Below are positions 10,301-19,643 of a stretch of DNA of 64,000 bases, piece by piece. The stretch's first letter is position 1. The number at the start of each line of letters is the position of its first letter. Below the pieces are notes generated by a model. The model searched no databases and was not told the DNA's origin. It was given only the letters and a program-made list of their open reading frames with translations. The translations under genes were made by a program, and so were the position numbers. Source of the DNA: Rivularia sp. MS3 (GTDB taxonomy: Bacteria > Cyanobacteriota > Cyanobacteriia > Cyanobacteriales > Nostocaceae); assembly GCA_019192545.1 (NCBI GenBank), contig JAHCMI010000031.1, forward strand, positions 26,613-90,612, written 5' to 3'.

Positions 10301-10445
10301 TAAACCTGTAGGGAAAGGCACTGGTTTGGGACTTTCAATTAGCTATCAAATAATTACTGAAAAGCATGGAGGTAAACTATATTTTCAATCATTACCCGGT
10401 AAAGGAGCCGAGTTTGTTGTAGAAATTCCTGTTAAGAAAAAGTAA
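7308..10445 (+). CDS. Four-GAF (cyanobacteriochrome-like) sensor histidine kinase
   Basis: A 1045-residue soluble protein from ATG 7308 (an in-frame GTG at 7284 would add 8 hydrophobic residues and is less likely). Three tandem GAF domains (about 35-195, 220-380, 405-565) each contain DTHLQETKGGRY and a conserved Cys-His (Cys131, Cys316, Cys501), the position of the bilin-binding Cys in phytochromes and cyanobacteriochromes. The fourth GAF (about 590-745) instead has DYCF (Cys655), like the second cysteine of DXCF cyanobacteriochromes, and Cys683-Tyr in place of Cys-His. A linker coiled coil leads to the kinase: His789 in GIAHEINNP, N-box NQVFMNLLTNAIDA, DNGLGIP and GTGLGLSIS. Light sensing through bilins is inferred; non-bilin GAF ligands are possible. 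No response regulator is adjacent. Confidence 0.85.
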   Translation: MTESIHHSTYITAGECQQRLEREMQYQKLLTRILGRIRASVDMASLCSDTSQDICWLLGIERIAIYKFNQDWSGSFINNFGFARTPWNDIRSFGKNLVWQDTHLQETKGGRYVKNEPYAVEDIYAGGHSRCHIEALEQFQIRAYAVTPIFVGTKIWGLLAAYQHSQPRHWLADEVEFLHQAGSYLGIAMQQAETFAKGEQQTRELQNSVVRQRALMEVVGNIRSSLNTQFIFDTTCKELCKLLNLERAAIFQFNQDWSGEFISHFGTVESQWKTTNPFGKNLVWQDTHLQETKGGRYRNNETFAVDDIYEAGHARCHLDILEQFKIRAYALVPIFIGPKLWGLLAAYHHSSPRKWLDYEVEFLTQVGGQLGVAIQQAEFLQQSKQQAIALEKSIARQRTLTDVVTKIRSFSNTDLILETTCQEVCKLLQVERVGVYRFNADWSGEFVSNFGIPEVSWANINPFGKDLYWRDTHLQETKGGRYRHNESFAVNDIYQAGHVRCHLDILEQFKIRAYALTPIFVGQKLWGLLAAYQHTAPRQWENLEVEFLAQVANQLGVAIQSADLLSQTQSRADEQRQYAQQQQILFDVVAKIRESLDLETIFKTTAQEIRRSIRADRVAVFRFNESDKYQKGKFIAEDVLSEFKPANGSLFEDYCFGENYLPQYTQGKILAVPNIYKAGYEDCYIESLEELEIKAYILIPLMEGKKLWGLLCVHQCSRSRNWKDEEIKFATQVAAQLSVALKQANLLGKTRDQAEQLTQTLKDLQKAQIQMIQSEKMASLGQLVAGIAHEINNPVGFIHGNLQHANEYTNELMKCLKLYQDNYPQPAAEIQEYLKETEIEFLFEDIPSLFKSMQVGTDRIREIVLSLRNFSRLDEAEVKEVNIHDGIDSTLMILQNRLKPELNNVQIKIVKDYEILPKVDCYPGPLNQVFMNLLTNAIDALEEYNKQRTPQEFKTNPSVINISTSAIDKDWITVSISDNGLGIPTEIQDQIFNPFFTTKPVGKGTGLGLSISYQIITEKHGGKLYFQSLPGKGAEFVVEIPVKKK

Positions 10446-10541
10446 GTTGGGAATGGGGAATTGGTAATGGGTAATGGATAATTGGTAATTGGTAATTATT
10501 ATTCTCCTTCCTCTTCCCACACTCCCCCCTCTCTCTCCCTA

Positions 10542-11435
10542 TCACAAATTCTCATAAGTCAATTTCGCGTTTCCCCAGTTGGTTTCTTGCAAAAACTCAT
10601 CAAAAGTTGTCAGCAATCCTGGAAATTCTGCTCTTAAAGAGTTAACGTCGGCTTGATAACCTTGATTTCGATAAAATTGAATAATGTTATAAAGTTCTTT
10701 TTGCAAAAATAATAAAAATATCCAGGGGGGAACTTGTTTATGAACAACTTTGTTGTCTTGAACTTTGGAAAATGCTTCAGCCATTTGCAATGGTGTTAAT
10801 ACATCACCTGCAAGTTCAATTTCTCTACCAATATACCTATCGGGATGTTGAATTACATAAGCAGCAATTCTTCCCATATCTTTAGTTGTAATCAAATGCA
10901 GGGGTTTATCGGGTTGAATGGAAAATCGGAAAGTACCTTTGAGAATACCGGGGCGGGTATATTTCTTCCAGAATTCTTCCATAAATAAACAAGCACGCAG
11001 CATAGTTGCGGGTAAATCTGCTGCTTTGATAATTTGTTCTACCTGATATTTTTGCTGTATGTGACTAACTTTAGTATTTCTATTAACCCCACCAGCAGAG
11101 TTATAAACAAAGTGTTTTATTTGAGCTTGTTTGGCAATTTTGACAACAGTTTTTGCTCTTGCAATTTCTTCGGGTTGGGGTTTTGCGGTATCGGGTGCCG
11201 TAGCGTGACAATAAACAGCTTCAATATCTGTAAAAGCTGCTTCTAAAGATTTTTCATCATCGAGATTTGCTTCAACTAATTCAATTCCCGCATCATTAAT
11301 TAGTTTTAAATTCGGACGAACTAAATCGATTTTACGAGTTATGGCGCGTAAATTAGTTACTTGCTGTTCGAGAAAACCTTTTACTATATTTCTACCAGTA
11401 CCGCCGGTAACTCCAATAAGTAAAATTTTTTTCAT
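10542..11435 (-). CDS. NmrA-like atypical SDR NAD(P)-binding oxidoreductase
   Basis: A 297-residue cytoplasmic Rossmann protein. The glycine motif GVTGGTG (8-14) is at the extreme N-terminus, followed by an acidic/basic cofactor strand (AITRKIDLVRP). There is no YxxxK catalytic pair in the usual place, and the sequence has the NmrA/HSCARG-like pattern (NSAGGVNRNT, RACLFMEEFWKKY, ELAGDVLTPLQMAEAFSKV). Such proteins are either ester/ether-type reductases or redox-sensing regulators. It ends near the convergent GAF kinase, with only short repeats between them, and starts 82 bp from the divergent RCCR-like gene, so the two could share a regulatory region. Substrate unknown. Confidence 0.75.
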   Translation of the reverse strand: MKKILLIGVTGGTGRNIVKGFLEQQVTNLRAITRKIDLVRPNLKLINDAGIELVEANLDDEKSLEAAFTDIEAVYCHATAPDTAKPQPEEIARAKTVVKIAKQAQIKHFVYNSAGGVNRNTKVSHIQQKYQVEQIIKAADLPATMLRACLFMEEFWKKYTRPGILKGTFRFSIQPDKPLHLITTKDMGRIAAYVIQHPDRYIGREIELAGDVLTPLQMAEAFSKVQDNKVVHKQVPPWIFLLFLQKELYNIIQFYRNQGYQADVNSLRAEFPGLLTTFDEFLQETNWGNAKLTYENL

Positions 11436-11517
11436 ATTTATTCTTTATGATTCTTGATAATATAACGGTTTCCACGGTAAAAATATAAACGCAATTTAAA
11501 AAAAACGGGATAAATCG

Positions 11518-12255
11518 ATGGTAGATAGTAAAGATGTATTTGAACAGTTGTGGGCAATTACCTGCGAATTAAAACAGAAATTAGAAACACGTTTTGATTT
11601 GCACTTACAAGCATCTACTAAAGATGTAAACGAGTACCAAAGTCAAGATGGCAATGCACAAGGTTCGTTAAAGACGTTTTCTGGAAAAGAAATTGATTGG
11701 CTGGTACATTCATATTTACACAACTTCAACCAAGCTAATTTTAGCGCTATGCGTCTGACAATCTGGTTGAATTCCCATATCCAGGTTCCCCATCTAGCGT
11801 TTGAATTCGGTACAATTCCCCATGTCTTCTTTTATATGGATTATATACCTCGTACCGACCTTTATACTGACCTTGAATATTTTAAACGTTATTACGAACC
11901 AGTCAATCAAACATTTTTGAAATTACAGGCAGATACTGATTTAAAATTATTTACAAGCAAAAGCGTTTATATTCGCTCTTTTCAATCACCTGTAAGTTTG
12001 TGTTACACCTGCGATGCCAGCGAAAATAGACTTGACTTAATTCGTACTATTGCTAATGAAATGTTTGAACGCTGGCTAAAATGGGTAGATGAAGCCGCAG
12101 CAGTACCCGAAAATCTACGGTCTCAATTAGCACAGCGCGATTTATTGATACGTCGTAGTAGTGCCGAGGGAGATCCTGATAATCAGCTGGCTGTAAATAT
12201 GTTTGGTGCAGAATTAACACAGAAGTTGGTTAAAGCGCTATGGAGTGGATTGTAA
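11518..12255 (+). CDS. Red chlorophyll catabolite reductase-like protein
   Basis: A 245-residue soluble protein. The central block PHLAFEFGTIPHVFFYMDYIPRTDL..DLEYFKRYYEP and the following SVYIRSFQSP match the pattern of plant red chlorophyll catabolite reductase (PF06405), including an acidic residue in the FEF strand that corresponds to a substrate-binding Glu in the plant enzyme. The C-terminal WLKWVDEA helix fits the second conserved acidic position. In plants the enzyme reduces the linear tetrapyrrole made from pheophorbide a, using ferredoxin; it belongs to the ferredoxin-dependent bilin reductase fold. The start ATG follows an AAACGGGAT stretch without a clear ribosome site. The family assignment is from motif memory; the substrate in a cyanobacterium is open. 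Confidence 0.65.
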   Translation: MVDSKDVFEQLWAITCELKQKLETRFDLHLQASTKDVNEYQSQDGNAQGSLKTFSGKEIDWLVHSYLHNFNQANFSAMRLTIWLNSHIQVPHLAFEFGTIPHVFFYMDYIPRTDLYTDLEYFKRYYEPVNQTFLKLQADTDLKLFTSKSVYIRSFQSPVSLCYTCDASENRLDLIRTIANEMFERWLKWVDEAAAVPENLRSQLAQRDLLIRRSSAEGDPDNQLAVNMFGAELTQKLVKALWSGL

Positions 12256-12598
12256 AGAAAGTCAGCAACCTCCGGCTTGAAGCCGGGAGCTTCTAGCTTA
12301 GTCCGGAAGCTCTATAGTTGACCCGTCTAAGCAAAACTTTATGAAGTGGAGCTACGTTAGAAAAATCGTTAAAGTACTTACCAAGCGGGTTAGCTAGCTC
12401 TTTGCTCTAAGACTTTTTGGTTAAACAGGTTTAATGGGGTTAAGCCAGTGCTAAAAAGATGTGCGACTTTCTAACATTGATTAAGCTAACGTTACTTTTA
12501 GAAGCATTTAATTATGCAATTCAATCAACCGGAATTGATATCACAGCATCCTATAAGGGAAATATACCTGTTGCATAATTACTATAATTATTAACAAC
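12256..12598. other. Spacer with hairpins and a doubtful 39-codon frame
   Basis: A CTCCGGCTTGAAGCCGGGAG hairpin lies just after the upstream stop (about 12270-12290) and could act in termination, though no T-run follows. A small frame with ATG at 12459 and TAA at 12576-12578 encodes 39 residues (starting MCDFLTLIKLTLLLEAFNYA). It has no clear ribosome site or known family and may be chance or an eroded gene. Confidence 0.4.
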
Positions 12599-15500
12599 TT
12601 ATTGATAATTATGAATAATCCGTTCTAAATCTTCTATCATCACTGGCTTACTCAAATAATCATCCATTCCCGCATTTAAACATTTTTCTCTATCGTCATA
12701 CATGGCATTAGCGGTTAAACCAATAATTACGGTATGACGCTGTTCTCCCTCGCGCTGACGCAATTGACGAGTAGCTTCGTAACCATCGATTACGGGCATT
12801 TGGCAGTCCATTAAGACTATGTCGAAATCGGTTTCGGCTAGTTTCTCAAGTGCTTGTTCTCCATCGCTAACGCCTTCTGCTTGATATCCTAATTCTTCTA
12901 ACATAAATATTACTATTTCCCGATTATCGGCGTAATCTTCAACTATTAATATTTTTAGGTTTTTAATAGGGGAAGAATTGCTGATTGTGGCAGTTGTTGG
13001 CAAGTCAGATTCAACGTCGGTTTTGGCTTTATCTAAGCTCACCGTAAACCTAAATGTTGCACCTTCTCCAGGAATACTTTGAACGGCGATTTCTCCACCC
13101 ATTAAGTCTATAATCCGCCTGCAAATAGTTAATCCCAATCCCGTACCGCCATATTTACGGGTTGTGGAACCATCGGCTTGGGTAAATGGTTTAAACAGAT
13201 TTTCTTGTATTTCTGGGTCAATACCGATACCAGTATCGCTAACTCTAAAATGTAGTTTTACTGGATATGGCAACGTATCTTGGATTTCGCTGCTAATATG
13301 AATTGAGACTTCTCCATTATCGGTAAACTTGATAGCATTGCCAATTAAATTACTTAATACTTGTTGCAGGCGAAAATCATCGCCAATTAAATTTTTGGGA
13401 GTATCGGGGGCAATATTTATTGTGAATTGGATGCCTTTTTGTTCTACTTGAGTCGCAAACAAGTTAACTAAGTTATCGCCTAATTTATCTATATTAAAGT
13501 TGTTTCTATTTAACCGTAGTTCCCTCGCTTCAATTTTGGATAAATCGAGAACATCGTTGATTATTTCTAATAATCTTTCTCCATTACTTCTAAGTTTGAT
13601 TAATAAGCCGCTTTGTTTGGCATTTAATTCGGTGTACTGCAATAATTGACTTACTCCTAATACTGCATTCATCGGCGTGCGGATTTCATGGCTGATGTTT
13701 GCTAGAAATTCACTTTTTGCTTGATTTGCTGAATCTGCCGCTTGGGCTATCGCGATCGCATCTTCTAAAGCTTGATTTTGACGCAATAATTCTTGCTGAG
13801 TACGCTTTCTATCGGTAATTTCTGTAATTACGGTTCCGACTGCGCGAGTACCATCAAGCAATTTTACCGGATAATAACTAGCAGTCCAACATCTTTCTAT
13901 ATCGGGTTTTTGTATTGTTTTACCCGTAATTTCAACGTCGCAAATTGCCCTACCCGTTTCAATCACATTCTGTAAACTTGGTTCTATTGCTTGGGCTAAG
14001 TCGGATGGTATCTCTGTAACTGTCTTACCGATATGTTCGGAAATAGATATACCGTTGATATCAGCTAAAGTTTGGTTAACTCTTAAATATCTTAAATCTT
14101 GATCGTGTAAACTCAAACCTACGGGACTAGTAACGTATAAATTCTCTAATAAAACGTTAGCTTGATGCAGTTGCTGCTGTACTTTTTTTAGTTCATTAAT
14201 ATTGACAAACGTCAGCACTACTCCGTCGTTTCTACCGTCTTCCCTGAGATACAAATTAACTCGCATCAACAGCTTTTCGGAATTCTGAGCAATGCTGACT
14301 TCATGTTCGGTTGCTTCTCCAGTTTCTACTACTTGTTGCAGAACTTCAATTAAATTAGGAAAATCTAAATTATGAGTAAAATGCGCTAAAGGACGTTCAA
14401 TATCGTTTGCTCTGATATTTATTGCGCGGGTTGCTGCTGGTGTAAATTTACGAATATTAAGCTCGCGATCTAAAAATACTACACCAATATCAGTTGAGCG
14501 CAGTAAATTATCAATATCGTTATTAAGTTGAGTTAGTTCTTGAATTTTTGATTGGTATTCGGCATTTATTGTATATAATTCTTCGTTAACTGACTGTAAT
14601 TCTTCGTTGGTACTTTGCAATTCTTCGTTAGAAGCTAGAAGTTCTTCGTTAGTAGCTTGCTGTTCTTCGTTGGTGGTTTCAAGTTCTTCAATGGTTACTT
14701 GCAGATTTTCCCGAGTTTGCTGTAATTCGTATTCAAGTTCGGTAATTTGCTGTGCTGCTTCGCTGTCAATTTCAAAACGCAGTGATGGAGTTTTTGTTAT
14801 AGATAATTGGGTTTCAATTTCTAACACAATAATCAACAATTCCTCAAGGGAACTGTTGGTGCAATCGAAACCTACTTTTAAACTAACGTTTTCTTCTAAT
14901 TCATTCCGATTGAGTTTTATTCCTGTATATAAAACGCTTTTTTTATCGCGTTTGGCGCGGTGCAATGCTGTAGATAAAGGCAATTTTAAAGCAGGATGAA
15001 CTATTTCGGTAATATCTAACATAGCTTCACCCAAGGGATAATCTAGTAACCGGGCTGAGTTATGAAATACCCTTAGCATTTGATTATCGCTGTTAACTAA
15101 CACGCAGGTTAGCTGTCTTTCTCCTAAGCATTGCTTGAATACTTCTCCTAATACTCTATCAAATTGATTTTGTCTGCTTTTTGTTCTGACGTTGGCAGGA
15201 ATTGGTGTAATTATCGGTTGTCGCGATAAAGGTGCTAAAGATAAGGGAATATCTCGTTTTTTACGAAAAATTTTCCATTTGGCATTGAGTGGAATAAATT
15301 CTTCGTTTAAATCTCCTAAAGTTTCGGAGCTACCTGCAAATAAAATACCATTGGGAGCAATAGCAAAATGCAGCAATCGCAATACTTGTTGTTGCAGATG
15401 GGGCTGCATATAAATTAATACGTTGCGGCAGCTAACCAGATGCATTTTAGAAAAACCAGCATTTTTGGTTAAATCGTGCGGTGCGATAATCAGCATTTCT

Positions 15501-16675
15501 CGCAAAAAATGCTTTACTTGATAGCGATCGCCGTTACGGACAAAATATTTTTCTAAAAGGTAGGGAGAAATATCGTGAACGATGCTTTCAGGATAAATAC
15601 CTCTAGCTGCATTTTCTAGGGCGTTAGTATCTACATCGGTAGCGAATACTTTTACATGTAGTGTTTTACCGCTTGTTTCTATGACTTCGTTGACTAGCAT
15701 TGCCATTGTATAGGCTTCTTCGCCGGTGGCACAAGCCGATACCCAAATTCTTAAATGCTGCTTTGGCTCTATTTGAGCAATAATCTGCGGTAATATATCT
15801 TGTTGCAAATATTCCCATGCTGGACGATCTCTAAAAAAGCAAGTCGCCCCAATTAGCAAATCTTGACGTAATAATTTTTGTTCTTCTTCTGAAGTTTCTA
15901 ATAAAAGAGTATAGTTTTCCAGATTAACACTGTTAGTTAAAGCACAACGTCGATGTATTCTTCTGGCAAGAGTACTTATTTTATAATGGGAAAAATCAAT
16001 ATCTTCGTGTTCGGCAAGAATATTTAATATTTGCTGTAATCTATCGGTATCAATTAAAGCAATGTCTTGAGGAGAAATAGAAGGATTCTTTTGGGAAAAG
16101 CGAATTAACTCAAAGACAGTACGGGCTAAATCTTGAGGGGAAAGAATTTCATCTACTAAACCGCTAGGAATTGCGCTACTAGGCATAGAATTAAATTGAG
16201 CAGTTTCTGGAGACTGCACCAAACCAATTCCCCCCGATTCGCTGATTGCTTTTAAACCTTCGGTACCGTCATTTCCCGTTCCCGATAACACAATTCCGAC
16301 AACTTTTTCACCCCAATCTTGGGCTGCGGATGTAAAAAATTTGTTGACGGGATAACCGAAAGAACGACTTCTTTTTTGCAAACGTAACTGTCCGTTTTTG
16401 ATAGTTACAAGTTTACCTGGTGGTAAAACGTAAGCGTGACTGGGTTCAATTTTGACACCATCTACAATCTCATATACCGGTAGTTGAGTTTTCCTTTGGA
16501 TGATTTCTGCCATCATGCTTTTATAGTCGGGAGATAAATGCTGAATCACCACAAAAGCAGCTGAGGGATGATCTGGTAAATTGCTAAAAAAGGCTTCTAA
16601 AGCCTGCACGCCTCCAGCAGAAGCCCCAATACCGATGATAAAAAAATCTTTAGATTCAGAAGATGGGTTAGTCAT
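12599..16675 (-). CDS. CheB-CheR-PAS-histidine kinase-receiver fusion protein
   Basis: A 1358-residue cytoplasmic hybrid (ATG 16675; a TTG one codon earlier is also possible). The order is: CheB methylesterase (about 10-190, triad Ser19 in GASAGG, His46, Asp136 in SGTGNDG); CheR methyltransferase (about 205-480, SAM motif [23 protein letters not shown]); a long heptad coiled coil with TNEEL repeats (about 640-720); PAS domains (about 725-840 and 850-960); HisKA with His near 996 ([10 protein letters not shown]); HATPase (GTGLGL); and a C-terminal receiver with phospho-Asp near 1287 ([15 protein letters not shown]). All catalytic residues checked are present. These fusions are common in cyanobacteria; their methylation targets are mostly unknown. 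No chemoreceptor gene is nearby. It is a long gene read alone, convergent to the RCCR-like gene. Confidence 0.9.
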   Translation of the reverse strand: MTNPSSESKDFFIIGIGASAGGVQALEAFFSNLPDHPSAAFVVIQHLSPDYKSMMAEIIQRKTQLPVYEIVDGVKIEPSHAYVLPPGKLVTIKNGQLRLQKRSRSFGYPVNKFFTSAAQDWGEKVVGIVLSGTGNDGTEGLKAISESGGIGLVQSPETAQFNSMPSSAIPSGLVDEILSPQDLARTVFELIRFSQKNPSISPQDIALIDTDRLQQILNILAEHEDIDFSHYKISTLARRIHRRCALTNSVNLENYTLLLETSEEEQKLLRQDLLIGATCFFRDRPAWEYLQQDILPQIIAQIEPKQHLRIWVSACATGEEAYTMAMLVNEVIETSGKTLHVKVFATDVDTNALENAARGIYPESIVHDISPYLLEKYFVRNGDRYQVKHFLREMLIIAPHDLTKNAGFSKMHLVSCRNVLIYMQPHLQQQVLRLLHFAIAPNGILFAGSSETLGDLNEEFIPLNAKWKIFRKKRDIPLSLAPLSRQPIITPIPANVRTKSRQNQFDRVLGEVFKQCLGERQLTCVLVNSDNQMLRVFHNSARLLDYPLGEAMLDITEIVHPALKLPLSTALHRAKRDKKSVLYTGIKLNRNELEENVSLKVGFDCTNSSLEELLIIVLEIETQLSITKTPSLRFEIDSEAAQQITELEYELQQTRENLQVTIEELETTNEEQQATNEELLASNEELQSTNEELQSVNEELYTINAEYQSKIQELTQLNNDIDNLLRSTDIGVVFLDRELNIRKFTPAATRAINIRANDIERPLAHFTHNLDFPNLIEVLQQVVETGEATEHEVSIAQNSEKLLMRVNLYLREDGRNDGVVLTFVNINELKKVQQQLHQANVLLENLYVTSPVGLSLHDQDLRYLRVNQTLADINGISISEHIGKTVTEIPSDLAQAIEPSLQNVIETGRAICDVEITGKTIQKPDIERCWTASYYPVKLLDGTRAVGTVITEITDRKRTQQELLRQNQALEDAIAIAQAADSANQAKSEFLANISHEIRTPMNAVLGVSQLLQYTELNAKQSGLLIKLRSNGERLLEIINDVLDLSKIEARELRLNRNNFNIDKLGDNLVNLFATQVEQKGIQFTINIAPDTPKNLIGDDFRLQQVLSNLIGNAIKFTDNGEVSIHISSEIQDTLPYPVKLHFRVSDTGIGIDPEIQENLFKPFTQADGSTTRKYGGTGLGLTICRRIIDLMGGEIAVQSIPGEGATFRFTVSLDKAKTDVESDLPTTATISNSSPIKNLKILIVEDYADNREIVIFMLEELGYQAEGVSDGEQALEKLAETDFDIVLMDCQMPVIDGYEATRQLRQREGEQRHTVIIGLTANAMYDDREKCLNAGMDDYLSKPVMIEDLERIIHNYQ

Positions 16676-16754
16676 CAACTTTTCACCATATTTCTTTTTA
16701 AAGCCTTGCGCCTTACTTACTCAATAAAAATATTTTCATCAGATTCAAAATTAA

Positions 16755-16905
16755 GAGGATGTTTGAAAAGTATAGTTTTTATCACAATTCTCGGACGATC
16801 CCCCCTTCCCCCCTTCAAAAGGGGGGTTAAAGTCCCCCTTTTAAAGGGGGATTTAGGGGGATCTTGAAAGTTTTGAGTATCATTTATAGCTTTCAAAACA
16901 TCCTC
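16755..16905. mobile_element. MITE with GAGGATGTTT ends and TAA target duplication, copy 1 (151 bp)
   Basis: The ends GAGGATGTTTGAAAAGTATA and (reverse complement) GAGGATGTTTTGAAAGCTAT form terminal inverted repeats. TAA flanks both sides (16752-16754, 16906-16908). A 3-bp TNA duplication points to an IS5-family relative. The interior (16797-16864) is a C-run/G-run palindromic module that also occurs at 33441-33516 and in part at 44148-44335. Confidence 0.75.
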
Positions 16906-17463
16906 TAACGAAGATAATCTTATTCGATGTATTAAATATTTTTATAAGTTAAATAAGATTTTCTACAAAGCTTAATTAAATTGTATTATTGGTATTTTCT
17001 AACCGGCTAAATTCATTGGAGATAATTTAATTAATTCTTCAGCGAAAATTTAGGCGCTAATTTTATTTTTAATTTAAACCAAGACAAACTGTTAGCTTAA
17101 ATTAAGCTGATATTAACAAATTTACTATATTCATTGGATAAATTCAATTTTATTTAATTAATTTGATAAAATTCCCATCGGGGAGCAAAAAAATGTGCGG
17201 AATCCGACACAAGCAGGAATATTTTTTTATTGCCAACTAATTGCAAAATACTAAATATTGCCTGGTAAATGTAAATGGGATAACTAAAAGATGTTGTAAT
17301 TCAACCCAATGTCTGGTCAAATAACAGCAGTATTGATAATTTATATAAACTACATTGACCGGCATGGTAGCCAACCCAGCTTAAACTAATTATTGCAAAC
17401 GGGTAAAAGAAGTTCGGAGTTAGCAATGCCCAATGCCCTTTGCATGTAATGCTCTAATATCTT
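16906..17463. other. 558-bp AT-rich spacer
   Basis: I see no gene, RNA or clear promoter in this stretch upstream of the aldehyde dehydrogenase gene. Confidence 0.4.
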
Positions 17464-18879
17464 ATGTCTAAGCCAATTGAAGTTCGCAACCCCCGTACCG
17501 GAAAATATGATTATGTGATTGTACCTCCACCAGAGAAGCTTTTGGTACAGCAATGCAATCGACTGCGGAGAGGGCAGCAGAGTTGGTTGGATTTAGGTTT
17601 AGCCCGAAGAATAGAAGCTTTATTAGAATTGAAAGATACTATATATTCAGCGCGGGATCAATTAACAGAAGCTTTAGTTATTGATACGGGTAGATTATCG
17701 GGTTCTAAATTTGAAGTAGAGCGCTTTCTTAACAGTATTGAAAAATGGTGTCGGTTTGGTTCAAAGTTGCTACAAGATACAGAGAAAGGAACATCTCAAC
17801 CGTTTATTAATCTACAGCAAACGGCAGTACCTTATTCTTTAGTGGCGGTTATAACTCCTTGGAATTTTCCCTTATTACTATCAACTATTGATGTAATTCC
17901 TGCTTTATTAGCAGGTTGTGCGGTAATTGTTAAACCCAGCGAACTTACACCAAGATTTATGGCTCCTTTAATGAATGCAGTTAATAATATCCCTGAATTA
18001 CGGGACATATTAACTTTTATTGAAGGTAACGGTAAAACAGGGGCTACTTTAGTCGATAATGTCGATTTAGTCTGCTTTACAGGTAACGTAGAAACGGGAC
18101 AAAAAGTTGCGATTGCAGCAGCCGAGCGTTTTATTCCAGCTTATTTAGAATTAGGAGGAAAAGATCCAGCCATTGTTTTAGAATCAGCAGATATAGAGTT
18201 AGCGACTTCGGCTTTGCTATGGGGTTCTACAAATAATAGCGGACAATCATGTCATTCAATTGAAAGAATTTATGTCGCGAAACCAATTTTTGAAGATTTT
18301 TACCACAAACTTGTGGGCAAGGCGCATAAATTAAACCTTGCTTATCCTACATTAGAAAGTGGAGAAATTGGCCCGATTATTTCTGAAAAACAAGCTGCAA
18401 TTATAAACGAACATATAGAAGATGCAGTAGAAAAAGGCGCTACGATTCACTGCGGTGGTGAAGTAGAAGAAATTAATGGTGGTTGGTGGTGTCACCCTAC
18501 AGTCATGACCGAAGTTAATCATGATATGAAATTAATGAATGAAGAAACATTTGGTCCAATTATGCCAATCATGTCTTTCTCTACAGTAGAAGAAGCTATT
18601 GAATTAGCAAATGATACTTACTATGGATTAAGTGCCGCAGTATTTTCAGAATCGCGAGACGAAGCATTAGAAATAGCCCGTCAAATAGATGCAGGTGCGA
18701 TTTGTATTAACGATGCAGGTTTAACAAACATAATGCAAGAAGCTGAGGTAAATAGCTTTAAATTTTCTGGTTTAGGAACTTTTCGCATGGGTGCATCAGG
18801 ATTAACAAGATTTATGCGAAAAAAAGCATTTTTGATTAAGACTGACGATAATTACAATTCTTGGTGGTTTAATCAGTAA
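17464..18879 (+). CDS. Aldehyde dehydrogenase family protein
   Basis: A 471-residue soluble NAD(P)-dependent dehydrogenase. The cofactor region has VITPWNFPL and VKPSELTP, the general base Glu sits in LELGGKDP (about 229) and the catalytic Cys in NNSGQSCHS (about Cys263). The FGPIMPI and FSGLGTFRMG segments complete the family pattern. It belongs to a different branch from the aldehyde dehydrogenase at 31867: the two share family motifs but diverge throughout. The gene directly downstream (73 bp) encodes a small lipocalin-like protein on the same strand, so the two may be co-transcribed. The oxidised aldehyde is unknown; the catalytic residues argue for an active enzyme. Confidence 0.88.
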   Translation: MSKPIEVRNPRTGKYDYVIVPPPEKLLVQQCNRLRRGQQSWLDLGLARRIEALLELKDTIYSARDQLTEALVIDTGRLSGSKFEVERFLNSIEKWCRFGSKLLQDTEKGTSQPFINLQQTAVPYSLVAVITPWNFPLLLSTIDVIPALLAGCAVIVKPSELTPRFMAPLMNAVNNIPELRDILTFIEGNGKTGATLVDNVDLVCFTGNVETGQKVAIAAAERFIPAYLELGGKDPAIVLESADIELATSALLWGSTNNSGQSCHSIERIYVAKPIFEDFYHKLVGKAHKLNLAYPTLESGEIGPIISEKQAAIINEHIEDAVEKGATIHCGGEVEEINGGWWCHPTVMTEVNHDMKLMNEETFGPIMPIMSFSTVEEAIELANDTYYGLSAAVFSESRDEALEIARQIDAGAICINDAGLTNIMQEAEVNSFKFSGLGTFRMGASGLTRFMRKKAFLIKTDDNYNSWWFNQ

Positions 18880-18952
18880 ACAGTTACCAGTTACCAGTTA
18901 CCAGTCATTAGGAAGCAGCTAACTACTAACTACTAACAACTAATAATTAATT

Positions 18953-19450
18953 ATGTCTAAAATTCAAGAAGAAATGCCCGTTCTTTTTCGGCATCGAGGA
19001 GAGTGGCAAGGTATTTGCACGGTAGTTGATATCCAAGGAATAATTATTGATGAGCATGAATCGCATTTAAGCTGTGAGTTTCCGGAAGCGCGGGATTATT
19101 GCTATAGCCAAATTAATCGTTATACTTGGGCTGATGGCAAACAGAAACAACATCATTTTACCGGTATATATCAAGATAAAAAATTAGTATTCAATACCGA
19201 ATATATTGTAGGTAAAGCTTGGGAATTTGATGATTCAACTATTATTTTATGGCTTTCTTATAAAAGACTATCTAACATTTATTTGTATGAAATGATTAAT
19301 ATTAGTCCGTGCAGTCAATACCGTTTTCGCACCTGGCAATGGTATCAAGATAACCAAGTATTTAAAAGAACTTCGGCTCAGGAAAAAAGAACGAGCAACG
19401 AGCAATTGATGATGGATAATAGAATATTCGATTCTTCTACAGTTGGATAG
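18953..19450 (+). CDS. Lipocalin-like protein (DUF3598-type)
   Basis: A 165-residue protein with alternating beta strands and no signal peptide. It aligns by eye with the protein at 34349-34819: both open with H.G.WQG, then a G-rich strand turn, then DY..Q.N.Y...DG and a FxGxxxxxxLxF strand. This is the pattern of small cyanobacterial DUF3598 proteins with a lipocalin-like barrel that could hold a hydrophobic ligand. The C-terminal 20 residues look low-complexity and poorly conserved. It follows the aldehyde dehydrogenase gene by 73 bp. An ISL3-type MITE sits just 10 bp beyond its stop. Function unknown. Confidence 0.6.
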   Translation: MSKIQEEMPVLFRHRGEWQGICTVVDIQGIIIDEHESHLSCEFPEARDYCYSQINRYTWADGKQKQHHFTGIYQDKKLVFNTEYIVGKAWEFDDSTIILWLSYKRLSNIYLYEMINISPCSQYRFRTWQWYQDNQVFKRTSAQEKRTSNEQLMMDNRIFDSSTVG

Positions 19451-19460
19451 CAAAAATATC

Positions 19461-19643
19461 GGTTCTTCAGCACTTGGTATGGTATTTAAGTAGTCGTTTT
19501 TAGGCAGTCGGCAGTCGGCAGTAGGCAGTAGGGGAAAAAGAGTAAAGTTATCAAAAATTAAGCATATAAAATGTCAAATCCCTACGCAGTAAATATTTCG
19601 GTAATTTTTATTCAGAATTTAGCATACTAACAACTGATGAGCC
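19461..19643. mobile_element. ISL3-type MITE, copy 2 (183 bp, 8-bp target duplication)
   Basis: Nearly identical to 6934-7102, with the same terminal inverted repeats. It is flanked by perfect 8-bp duplications AAAATATC at 19453-19460 and 19644-19651. It is 14 bp longer because of two extra 7-bp GGCAGTC units near 19504. It has no coding capacity. The rest of the spacer to 19920 shows nothing recognisable. Confidence 0.85.

Noticed and set aside
14607..14999. 130-codon plus-strand frame inside the CheB-CheR kinase gene
   Set aside because: Its Ser-rich product is the antisense reading of the TNEEL coiled-coil repeats.
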